Made by a program: the position numbers and the translations under genes
Notes under the pieces: generated by a model
Databases searched by the model: none
Told to the model about the DNA's origin: nothing
Seen by the model: the letters and a program-made list of their open reading frames with translations, nothing else
Assembly (NCBI GenBank): GCA_014860005.1
Contig: JACZKP010000056.1
Location: 1 to 12,610, forward strand
Direction of reading: 5' to 3'
Source: Verrucomicrobiota bacterium
GTDB taxonomy: Bacteria > Verrucomicrobiota > Verrucomicrobiae > Limisphaerales > UBA11358
Length of the DNA: 12,610 nucleotides
Part shown: positions 5,822-12,532 of the stretch, in pieces
How the letters are laid out: every line of letters begins with the position of its first letter
Position numbering within the stretch: position 1 is the first letter of the stretch

Positions 5822-8743
5822 TTAGCGAGTTGGTTTTTTCTTTCCACCTTCTGCCTTGAGCCTCCATTTGGCGATTAACCGTCTCAGTTCTGGAACTGCT
5901 CGGGCGCATTCGATTCTTGCTGACTCGCCTATATCCAGATGCTCGCCCAGATGCTCGCTTATTTCACTGTCAGTCCCCGCCGCCTCTTCAACCTCCTTGA
6001 GCCATTTTTCGTAAACAATCATAGACTCTTTCGCCAATTCTATTGCCGCACCAAATTCGGCCTGCTTGGCTTTAAGATTCGCTAAGCCCCTGTACCACCG
6101 CCCAAAGGTTCGCGAATCATTGGGAGAAACCTCAAAGAACACCGTCTTCGCTCGGTCATACTGCCCGGAATTCGTGTATGCTTCGGCCAAGTTAAGCAGC
6201 ACATGATCCAGGCCGACCACTTGCGCGACTGGGTCGTTTTTAGAAAGTGATAAAGCGACTTCCAGCCAGTTCGCTGATTCAGCCCACTGCTTCAGCCTGA
6301 AAAGTTCACGACCAATATCTTGTGGAATACTCGCCAAGTGATGCTTCAGAAGCCAAGCGCCGTTGAACTGAAGACGTATCTCGTCCACTGGTGTCGCCGC
6401 GCGAAACCACTGGAGATCTGAGTGACTCTCAAATCCACTGTAGAGCCAATCCGACACTAGCCGGCATTCCATGGACCAGAGGGGTCGAAGAATTTTAGCT
6501 CTTGATGCTGCTTCTCCGCCCTTGTTTTGCCGAAACAGGGTTTCGAGGTGGTTCACCATCGCGGCAACTCGGTAGCGGTGGAATGCTGGCCCGGCGGATT
6601 GCCACGCGGCGATACTTTGTTCAAGGGCCGCTTCGGCACCTCCCCACTCGCGGTTTGCGAAATGGGTCTTGGCCTTCAAGTCGAAGCGCATCCCTTCGGC
6701 CCGAGGGCGGCTGATAATTCGCGACAACTGCTTCAAGATTCGGTTTTCTTCCGACGGACTACGTGCTTCGCCCGCTTCGCTCATCTGTTGTCTCAGAATC
6801 CTTTCAGTCCTTCTCGTATCCTCATTATTCTTTGCATCGACCAATGCTGACTCAAGGAAAAGAGGGTCTCTTTCGATCCATTCCTGAGTTGCGAAGCCGC
6901 TCGGCTGCATCCAAAGCGGCGTTACTCGCTTAAACGGCGCTGTACGATTCCGCGCGTCTTCGAGCAGTTCCCAAACAACAAGGGTATGCTCGACCCTTTG
7001 GAATTTTTCCGCCGAGATCAAGGCTTCATGGCAGTTCACTTTCTCCTCTATCGCAATTTTCGGTATCCGCCCTTCGTTCGCGGCTGTGTCCAGCCGCGTG
7101 CAGAAGAAATCAACAAAATGGTCTGCCCAGTCTTTTTTCTGGTCAGGCATTTGATCGTAAAGAAATGATCGCACCAGTGGATGGAAATTGTATCGGCCGC
7201 CCTCCAATTTCAGCAACGCGGAGTTTACGCAGTTTTTGACCGAGCCGAGCCAGTTTGGTTTATCCAAATAATCGCGAGCGAACGCTTTGCCCAAGCCCGC
7301 TGGGGCGACGGCAAAGCGAAAAAGAGTTTCCTGGTCTTCGCGATCCAGTCGTTTGAACGAAATCTGGAAACAGGCTGCCATGCTCCGATGACGAGCGGCG
7401 AGGAAAGAATCGTCCGTTGCCAGCACGTCGGTGTTCTTCCGAAGTTCATCTGCCAGTTGCGACAAGGTGGTTTTTGGTGCTTGGCGAGCGAGCAGCAGGA
7501 TTGCCAATGGAATATGCCCAACGGATTCACAGAGATGCCCCACTGTTGATTTGTCCTTGCCAGACAGATTCTCCAGTCCCGCTTCGAAGAGAAACATCTG
7601 AATGGCGTCGTCACGACCAAGTTCTCCGAGAGCTTGCACATAAGGCTTCATGCCATCGTGGATTTCTCTCGTCGTAACCAGGATGCAGCATTTTGCGGCG
7701 TGGCTTATCAGAAACTTGTTGCAATCGTCGTTCGAGAGAACAGTCTCGAAATTGTCAAAGACGATGAGGGTGTGGTGGCGCGCGAAGTAATCGTTCAGGA
7801 GCTTTTCACAGTTGGCCACCGGTGAGCTTTCCATTCGGCTGCCCAACAGCACTTCCGCCATCGTCCGCACGCATTGTTCCAGCGCGGGATTCGGCTCGCA
7901 GTCTATCCACACCGCACCGCCGGCAAGTCGTCCGTTTTGAATGCCATCGTACGCGGTCTGCTTTGCAAAGGTTGTTTTTCCCACGCCACCTGTTTCGTGA
8001 AGCACAATCAATCCCTTATGAGCCAATTTTGCCGTGACCTCCTTTCGCAACTGCTCATGGCCAAAAAACCGCACCGGAGCTTCTTGCAGATTGTGTGGAT
8101 TCTTTTCCTCGGGGGGCGGCTGTGGCTGACTTGCGGCAGGCGCATCGCCAATGGGCGTTTGCGGGCCGGGAGTTGTTGGTGTGAGCGCCGTGGTTGGTTT
8201 GACTCTGTCTTTTTTGCGAGACGGTTGCGCCGCGTAGGCTGTTTCAATTTCCTCAAGAATTTTTGTTAACGCGGCGGGGGCAGCCACGTCCTTCGTGCCA
8301 CGTCTGATGATGATTGCATCTGCGGGGAGTCTAACCGGGTCAATTGTGGCTTTGCGGTGTCTGCGCGGGTGCGTTTGAGGGAAAATGATTTTCAAAACGT
8401 TACGGGCGTTTCCTCCTGAGCCAGATTCTTTTCCGAAAACTTCGTTGAAGTTCCGGGGTGTATCAAGCAGGTTCAGCAACGTATCGAAAAGGCCGGTCTT
8501 GCCGTCATGCGGGACTTCGTAGAAGCCGCTATCAGGGCGGTGTTTGGAAATCCGGTAGCGGATGAGCCAGTAGCAAAGGCTCATCGCGTTTTTGTCCCAA
8601 GCCAAGCCCTTCACCGTGCCATCGAATGGTTTCTCGATCGGTGGCTGATTCTCGCCAAACCAAAAGTAGGTTTTGTCCAACTGGATAGGACCGGTTTCTG
8701 AGAACCGCAGAGCGAGGCGATGGGTTTCTTTGCTGGCCTTCAC
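5822..8743 (-). CDS. STAND/NB-ARC ATPase with TPR-like C-terminus (NLR-like)
   Basis: 973-residue multidomain STAND ATPase. Residues 1-~130 form a domain I do not recognise, and ~175-220 is a Pro/Thr-rich linker. The NB-ARC core follows: Walker A ETGGVGKTT at 250-258 (Lys256; the first Gly of the usual GMGGVGKT is Glu), Walker B LIVFDNFE (Asp330), sensor-like CCILVTTRE (352-360), GHIPLAI (409-415, the GLPLA equivalent) and FHPLVR (520-525) at the MHD position. From ~650 on, the sequence is helical with TPR-like repeats (AEAYTNSGQYDRAKTVF near 860). STAND proteins sense ligands with such repeats, oligomerise and trigger an N-terminal effector; bacterial members include antiphage Avs/NLR proteins. 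The start is GTG 8741-8743: a TAA lies four codons upstream and no later start exists before residue 54. No Shine-Dalgarno site is seen. The gene appears AT-richer than the metabolic genes nearby and is divergent from the four-gene block at 8956. Confidence 0.85.
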   Translation of the reverse strand: MKASKETHRLALRFSETGPIQLDKTYFWFGENQPPIEKPFDGTVKGLAWDKNAMSLCYWLIRYRISKHRPDSGFYEVPHDGKTGLFDTLLNLLDTPRNFNEVFGKESGSGGNARNVLKIIFPQTHPRRHRKATIDPVRLPADAIIIRRGTKDVAAPAALTKILEEIETAYAAQPSRKKDRVKPTTALTPTTPGPQTPIGDAPAASQPQPPPEEKNPHNLQEAPVRFFGHEQLRKEVTAKLAHKGLIVLHETGGVGKTTFAKQTAYDGIQNGRLAGGAVWIDCEPNPALEQCVRTMAEVLLGSRMESSPVANCEKLLNDYFARHHTLIVFDNFETVLSNDDCNKFLISHAAKCCILVTTREIHDGMKPYVQALGELGRDDAIQMFLFEAGLENLSGKDKSTVGHLCESVGHIPLAILLLARQAPKTTLSQLADELRKNTDVLATDDSFLAARHRSMAACFQISFKRLDREDQETLFRFAVAPAGLGKAFARDYLDKPNWLGSVKNCVNSALLKLEGGRYNFHPLVRSFLYDQMPDQKKDWADHFVDFFCTRLDTAANEGRIPKIAIEEKVNCHEALISAEKFQRVEHTLVVWELLEDARNRTAPFKRVTPLWMQPSGFATQEWIERDPLFLESALVDAKNNEDTRRTERILRQQMSEAGEARSPSEENRILKQLSRIISRPRAEGMRFDLKAKTHFANREWGGAEAALEQSIAAWQSAGPAFHRYRVAAMVNHLETLFRQNKGGEAASRAKILRPLWSMECRLVSDWLYSGFESHSDLQWFRAATPVDEIRLQFNGAWLLKHHLASIPQDIGRELFRLKQWAESANWLEVALSLSKNDPVAQVVGLDHVLLNLAEAYTNSGQYDRAKTVFFEVSPNDSRTFGRWYRGLANLKAKQAEFGAAIELAKESMIVYEKWLKEVEEAAGTDSEISEHLGEHLDIGESARIECARAVPELRRLIAKWRLKAEGGKKKPTR

Positions 8744-8787
8744 GCGCCGAGATTACACTGAGCCTATTCCGTCTTCAGCATCCAATT

Positions 8788-8869
8788 TGTTGCTGAAAAG
8801 CCTCCGAAAGCCCTCCGAAAGGTCTCCGAATCGTTCCGAAGTTGAATCAATTGAGCAACTCCAGCAACA
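8788..8869. promoter_or_regulatory. Divergent control region: four phased TCCGAA boxes in an inverted repeat
   Basis: The 212-bp gap between the STAND gene and the plus-strand operon contains TCCGAA at 8803, 8814, 8825 and 8835 (spacing 11, 11, 10), so all boxes face the same side of the helix. The array is enclosed by tgttgctg (8788-8795) and its complement cagcaaca (8862-8869). A separate imperfect palindrome, gtcacgaagttgtgac, lies at 8887-8902. The layout fits a cooperative operator controlling both transcripts. I could not assign convincing -35/-10 boxes. Confidence 0.5.
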
Positions 8870-8955
8870 CGCACTAAATGGGAGGCGTCACGAAGTTGTG
8901 ACCAGCGAAATTAAGCTGAGACCAAAAACAAAAACAGAATAGACAAAACAACTAT

Positions 8956-9657
8956 ATGAAAAATCGAATGCCAAACTTCATCATGCCTGAACGCGTCAAA
9001 TTATCGGCGCGCAAGGCCATCCACACGCTGGAACTGGTGGATACGACCTACGGGCTCGGCATCTGGCCGTCGGCGCAGGAAAAGGAAAAGTGGCTGCATG
9101 ACCTCGCCCTGTTCCTCTTTTACAACAATCTGTGTTCAGTCAGCCTTGAGTTGCTCGGCAAGGACAAGACGGTGGTTGCCGAAGTAAAAATCTGCTTCGG
9201 TCAGCGGGTCGAGAGCGCGACTGACGGCGCACCCGCTGGCACAGAAGTACCATTGATAGATAAAAGATTGGTTGCCGGTCATCGCGTGCTTGTTCATCAA
9301 AGGCAAGTAAACCCGGAGCAATACCGCCATTTGCTCAAGCTGAACTGGCAGACCGCAGAAACCCTCCGTCGTCGGCGGGGCGATGAATTCGCCAACAATC
9401 AAGCGCGCAAGACCGGCGGTCGGCAGACGGGCAGCATCTTCACGTCGAAGGAGGCGCGGCACGAACTGACCATAACGCGGCCCATTGGACCAAGAGGCTA
9501 CGGTTTTTGCGATTGCACCAAGCTCGGATTGACTGGCGTTTTCCTGCACAAACGTCACTTGTGCGGTGTTCGGGAATTGAAGCTCGGGCAACGGGTCAGC
9601 GGGGTGCTGATTCAATTGCCGAACGGATTCCAGGCGCGCGAGGTGCGCCCCGCGTGA
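8956..9657 (+). CDS. Cold-shock-domain protein with possible HORMA-like N-terminus
   Basis: 233 residues. The C-terminus (~178-233) is a cold-shock/OB-fold domain: GYGFCDC stands where RNP1 (GFGFI) should be, GVFLHKR (194-200) matches RNP2 (DVFVH), and LKLGQRVSGVLI then GFQAREV match the end of the domain. It should bind single-stranded nucleic acid. The N-terminal ~130 residues have a helix, then EKEKWLHDLALFLFYNNLCS and a strand pair (VSLELL, VVAEVKICFG). That order of helix, beta-hairpin and charged C-segment reminds me of bacterial HORMA domains, but this is only an impression. The basic linker at ~137-160 (RRRR, QARKTGG) may add nucleic-acid affinity. It is the first gene of a four-gene plus-strand block divergent from the STAND ATPase. 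ATG 8956 is the first of several (also 8968, 8983); no strong ribosome site favours one. Confidence 0.7.
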   Translation: MKNRMPNFIMPERVKLSARKAIHTLELVDTTYGLGIWPSAQEKEKWLHDLALFLFYNNLCSVSLELLGKDKTVVAEVKICFGQRVESATDGAPAGTEVPLIDKRLVAGHRVLVHQRQVNPEQYRHLLKLNWQTAETLRRRRGDEFANNQARKTGGRQTGSIFTSKEARHELTITRPIGPRGYGFCDCTKLGLTGVFLHKRHLCGVRELKLGQRVSGVLIQLPNGFQAREVRPA

Positions 9658-9668
9658 ACAACCGGCGA

Positions 9669-9693
9669 GGGATGGCGGCACTGTCGCCATCCC
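9669..9693. repeat. Intergenic hairpin between operon genes
   Basis: Perfect 9-bp inverted repeat gggatggcg (9669-9677) and cgccatccc (9685-9693) with a 7-nt loop, followed by cgccatc again. There is no T-tract, so it is unlikely to be a terminator; it may stabilise or attenuate the transcript. A related element occurs at 10291-10329. Confidence 0.5.
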
Positions 9694-9729
9694 CGCCATC
9701 ACAAACCTTAACCCTCAATCCAAGTAATT

Positions 9730-10266
9730 ATGTGTGATTACAACCGACTCAGCCAAACCACAGTCCAGTATCTCCCCGTGCCGTTGCCAAAAGTACGCGG
9801 CTATCTCGGTCCGGTCGCTCACGGCGCGTTGCTCCAAGTCGTGAGAAGTGGTCGGGCGCGTCCCGGCCACGATCTCCACGATGGAAAGCCTCTACCGAAT
9901 GGCAGCCTGCTGTCCGGGCATTACATGAGCGATGGGAACTTTCAACGCGCTCTTGCCAGAATGAACGCGCAACCGCGGCGCTGCCAATGGTGTGGTCAGT
10001 CGCTACCAACAAGTTTGGTTCGACAGCATCAACAGCCACACGATCACCGCGAAGACATCGCGCACCATTTTCACGACCATTGCTGGCGGGCGCGGTTGCT
10101 GGCTGTGGCCGCCATCTTCGGGCACATCCGCTCCGATCAACTCCTCGCACACGGAGTACGTCGGCGGTCGAGCGGAGTGCGTGAGAAAGTCATCGTCACG
10201 GTCAAACGGGTTCTCACGCTGAATCGGCGGCCAAGAAATAGCAAATGGCGGAAGTGGAAGTCATGA
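9730..10266 (+). CDS. Cys/His-rich small protein, putative zinc-binding, unknown
   Basis: 178 residues, no family recognised. It contains a possible metal site: CQWCG (Cys85, Cys88), then a His-rich stretch and HFHDHCW (His113, His115, His117, Cys118), a spacing compatible with a treble-clef or HNH-like zinc fold. A hydrophobic patch (LLAVAAIFG, 123-131) follows, and the C-terminus is basic (RPRNSKWRKWKS). The case for a real gene is its ATGA stop/start overlap with the next gene at 10263-10266 and its place in a tight block. The minus strand is also open over 9749-10150, but it gives no recognisable domain and is against the operon direction. The start ATG 9730 has only a weak ribosome site. 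It could be a nucleic-acid-binding partner or a regulator of the block. Confidence 0.55.
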   Translation: MCDYNRLSQTTVQYLPVPLPKVRGYLGPVAHGALLQVVRSGRARPGHDLHDGKPLPNGSLLSGHYMSDGNFQRALARMNAQPRRCQWCGQSLPTSLVRQHQQPHDHREDIAHHFHDHCWRARLLAVAAIFGHIRSDQLLAHGVRRRSSGVREKVIVTVKRVLTLNRRPRNSKWRKWKS

Positions 10267-10880
10267 AACTCTGGCGACAACTCACACGGTTGTGGCGGCA
10301 GCGAAACGCTCCGCCACATCCCCGCCATCGCAGACGTCAATCGCCACGCCGTCGCCGGATTCCTGGAGGCTCTGTTGGGCGCACTGCGTTCCAACGTTTG
10401 CGGCGGCTGTTCAACGGAGTGGCGAAACCGCGGTTGATGCGGGGGCGAATCACCGCCTACCACGGCACGCCGTCCGTCACGAATGCGCGAAGCATCTGTC
10501 GTGATGGTTTCATGGCGGGCGGCGGTAATGCCTTGGGCGACGGCATTTATCTGGCCACGGATGTCGCGTCAGCCAAGACCTACGCGGGAAGCGCCGGAGT
10601 TTATGTCAAGTGTCAGGTCACGTTGGGGCGGACATGCGTTTGGGGAGCGCCGATGCAGGCCCGCTACGCGGCGTGGTGTCAGCTGCACGGCGTTCAACAG
10701 GACAACTCGGCGATGACGGCGTTTTTGCTGCGGAACGGCTTCAATACGATTCAAAACGGTAAGGTCGTGGTGGTGCTGTCACCGGGTTATCGCAATCCAA
10801 CTGCGTGGAAACAAAAGAGCCGGTTCATACGGGTGCTGTCGGTTCACCGGGCGTCGAACAACGCTCGCATCAACGTGTAA
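10263..10880 (+). CDS. PARP-like ADP-ribosyltransferase domain protein
   Basis: 205 residues with a compact PARP-type ADP-ribosyltransferase signature. YHGTPSV has His67, DGFMAGGGNALGDGIYLATD has Tyr96, and A-x-x-YAG and VYVKCQVTLGR match the strands that follow in PARPs. Such domains move ADP-ribose from NAD+ to protein or nucleic acid, and many bacterial members are toxins or phage-defence effectors. The third catalytic residue (Glu of H-Y-E) is not obvious: the expected place, GFNTIQNGKVVVVLSP, has Lys167, so activity may be altered or absent. The first ~55 residues are very Arg/Pro-rich and coincide with a repeat at 10291-10329. The start is ATG 10263, overlapping the upstream stop as ATGA, with ggaag just before it; an in-frame ATG at 10245 is less likely. 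Confidence 0.7.
   Translation: MKLWRQLTRLWRQRNAPPHPRHRRRQSPRRRRIPGGSVGRTAFQRLRRLFNGVAKPRLMRGRITAYHGTPSVTNARSICRDGFMAGGGNALGDGIYLATDVASAKTYAGSAGVYVKCQVTLGRTCVWGAPMQARYAAWCQLHGVQQDNSAMTAFLLRNGFNTIQNGKVVVVLSPGYRNPTAWKQKSRFIRVLSVHRASNNARINV
10291..10329. repeat. Palindromic repeat inside the ART gene 5' end
   Basis: Inverted repeat tgtggcgg (10291-10298) and ccgccaca (10311-10318), followed by ccccgccatc. It shares tggcggca and then atccccgccatc with the intergenic element at 9673-9700, in the same order and orientation, so both look like copies of one small repeat. Here it codes for part of the Arg/Pro-rich leader of the ADP-ribosyltransferase-like protein. Confidence 0.45.
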
Positions 10881-10885
10881 TCAAT

Positions 10886-11254
10886 ATGGAAACCTTATTG
10901 TCTCTCTTTATCGTGTTGGCGCTGCTCGCCGGCGCATTGGTCGTGTTGGCACATCCGTTTGGAGGCGGTGGCAGGCGAGGGCAGCCTTCGAGGATTGCGT
11001 TCCGGGTCGCACGTTGGGTGTTGATGGCGGCATTGGTGCTTACGCTCATGCCACTGCTATTGCTGATCGTGCTCGGTATCTGGCTGCTGTCCCCGAAAGG
11101 CCGGGTTTGGACCTCGTATTGGGGGCATGTCTTGGCAAACGCGACGACCGGAGTGTGGCACTGGATGTTTGGCCCGCCGAAGGTGAAGATTCATCGTTCA
11201 CACAATCGCCGTGGCTTGCGACGAAACAGGCGCTTTGATAACCGATGGAACTGA
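10886..11254 (+). CDS. Small two-TM membrane protein, unknown
   Basis: 122 residues with two strongly hydrophobic helices (about 3-23 and 44-69) joined by a short Gly/Arg-rich loop (HPFGGGGRRGQ), then a Trp-containing stretch and a very basic tail (RSHNRRGLRRNRR). Loop and tail are both positive; because two helices put both termini on the same side, the positive-inside rule does not settle the orientation. I recognise no family. It begins 5 bp after the stop of the ADP-ribosyltransferase-like gene, so the two are very likely co-translated. In this setting it could be the membrane-acting or immunity component of the block; that is inference. An in-frame upstream start at 10805 lies inside the previous gene and is not preferred. 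Confidence 0.7.
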   Translation: METLLSLFIVLALLAGALVVLAHPFGGGGRRGQPSRIAFRVARWVLMAALVLTLMPLLLLIVLGIWLLSPKGRVWTSYWGHVLANATTGVWHWMFGPPKVKIHRSHNRRGLRRNRRFDNRWN

Positions 11255-11261
11255 GATACCT

Positions 11262-11461
11262 GGACGCGCGCCTCAAGTCCTCCGCCGGCACGACGAATTT
11301 GCCCCTGATGTAATCCTTCCGCTCGAGCGTGTTCTTGCCTATGAGAAGTTGAAGATCGGGCCGGACTCGGCGCGCGGGGCGTATTCCACTTTGCTCAAGC
11401 GCATTTCCTTGCCGATGGATTGCGCGAATTCTTTCGGGCTGATTTCGCCCAACCGACGGAC
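11262..11461 (-). pseudogene. parE: Degraded parE C-terminal fragment
   Basis: Minus-strand remnant of the C-terminal end of topoisomerase IV subunit B in two frames. At ~11461-11342 it reads VRRLGEISPKEFAQSIGKEM, then RLSKVEYAPRAESG, matching the family's 'GLGEISPKEF' block. After a frameshift at about 11340, ~11338-11265 reads LLIGKNTLERKDYI, then FVVPAEDL, the usual 'MGKNTPERK' ending. Everything N-terminal is absent; at 11462 the sequence passes into the leader of the MetE-like gene. On the other side it abuts the membrane-protein stop codon. It is distinct from the TOPRIM fragment at 5160-5640, and about 100 residues of ParE would be missing between the two. Confidence 0.75.
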
Positions 11462-11506
11462 ATTTGTCGTGCTTGTTCGCGCTGTATCCATTGTTATCCT
11501 CGCCCC

Positions 11507-12532
11507 ATGAACGCGAGCAACGCGCCCCGCATCCTCACGACCACCGTCGGTTCGTATCCCGTTCCTGACTGGCTTGCCGCGCTGCCCAGCGAGCAGGCAC
11601 TCCTCGACGCCACGCGGGTGGTATTCAACACTCAGCGACAAGCCGGGATTGACCTGCCCACGGACGGCGAACTGTATCGGTTCGATGTGAATCATCCCGA
11701 CACAAACGGCATGATCGAGTATTTCGTCCACAAACTCGGCGGCATTCGGAAAGAGGTCGGGCGGCAGGACACAGCGGCGTTTCGCGCGAAGAGTGAAATG
11801 CGTTTCCGGTTGAAGCCCGCCGCCGTTGTCACTGGACCGATCACCGAGGGCGCGCTGAATCTGCCCGAGGACTGTGCGCGCGCGGCCAGCGTGGCGGGCG
11901 GGCCGTTCAAGTTTACGCTCACCAGTGCTTACATGCTCGCGCGGACATTGCTGGACGAGCACTACCGCGATTTCAAAAAACTCACGCTCGCCATCGCAGA
12001 CGCACTGGCGGCGCAAGTCGGCGAGTTGAACTGCGCCTGCGTGCAGGTGGACGAGGCGAACATTCCGGGCAATCCCGCCGACGGCCCGCTGGCGGCCGAA
12101 GCCATCAATCGCGTGCTCGATGCCGTGCGAGTAGAGAAGGCGGTGCATTTCTGTTTTGGCAATTACGGCGGGCAGACGATTCAGAAAGGCACTTGGGCGA
12201 CGCTGATTTCGTTTCTCAACAGCCTGCACACGGATCATCTCGTGCTCGAACTGGCGCATCGTCCGCCGTCCGATCTTGAGGCGCTCAAGGAAGTGGACGC
12301 GCGCATCGGCATCGGCTTGGGCGTGGTGGACATCAAGGTGAATCACGTCGAAACGCCTGAGGAAATCGCCAGAGCCATCGAACGCGCGGAAAAGGTGCTG
12401 GGACCAAGCCGCGTGCGCTATGTGCATCCGGATTGCGGTTTCTGGATGCTGAAGCGCAGTGTGGCCGACCGCAAGATCGCGGCGCTGGTGAAGGGGCGGG
12501 ATTTGTATTTGGGGCGGTCAAATCCGTCTTGA
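11507..12532 (+). CDS. Core MetE-like (B12-independent methionine synthase C-domain) methyltransferase
   Basis: 341-residue cytoplasmic protein corresponding to the catalytic C-terminal half of cobalamin-independent methionine synthase, without the N-terminal folate-binding half. Zinc and homocysteine-site residues are present: His214-x-Cys216 in VHFCFGNYGG, Glu248 in VLELAHRP, and Cys310 in HPDCGFWM. VQVDEANIP (~179-187) matches the substrate-binding 'QVDEP' motif, and TTTVGSYPVP (11-20) the TIM-barrel opening. Proteins of this size act as core methyltransferases making methionine from homocysteine, with a methyl-corrinoid protein or another small methyl donor, or have diverged to other thiols; the donor cannot be told from sequence. 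I chose ATG 11507 because the TIM-barrel opening follows directly; no Shine-Dalgarno site is visible. A tatcct sits only 7 nt upstream of the ATG, so a leaderless transcript is conceivable. Confidence 0.85.
   Translation: MNASNAPRILTTTVGSYPVPDWLAALPSEQALLDATRVVFNTQRQAGIDLPTDGELYRFDVNHPDTNGMIEYFVHKLGGIRKEVGRQDTAAFRAKSEMRFRLKPAAVVTGPITEGALNLPEDCARAASVAGGPFKFTLTSAYMLARTLLDEHYRDFKKLTLAIADALAAQVGELNCACVQVDEANIPGNPADGPLAAEAINRVLDAVRVEKAVHFCFGNYGGQTIQKGTWATLISFLNSLHTDHLVLELAHRPPSDLEALKEVDARIGIGLGVVDIKVNHVETPEEIARAIERAEKVLGPSRVRYVHPDCGFWMLKRSVADRKIAALVKGRDLYLGRSNPS

Noticed and set aside
8744..8955. CRISPR-like array from the repeated TCCGAA units
   Set aside because: Units are 10-11 bp with no spacers and only four copies, which fits an operator and not a CRISPR.
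9136..9702. Minus-strand open frame of 188 codons opposite the cold-shock-domain gene
   Set aside because: The plus strand carries clear cold-shock motifs; the antisense frame shows no domain.
5822..11254. Diversity-generating retroelement or retron
   Set aside because: No reverse transcriptase motifs and no template/variable repeat pair were found in the block.
11339..12427. Long minus-strand open frame (362 codons) opposite the MetE-like gene
   Set aside because: Most is antisense to MetE. Only its last ~40 codons are meaningful, and those are the parE C-terminal remnant reported separately.
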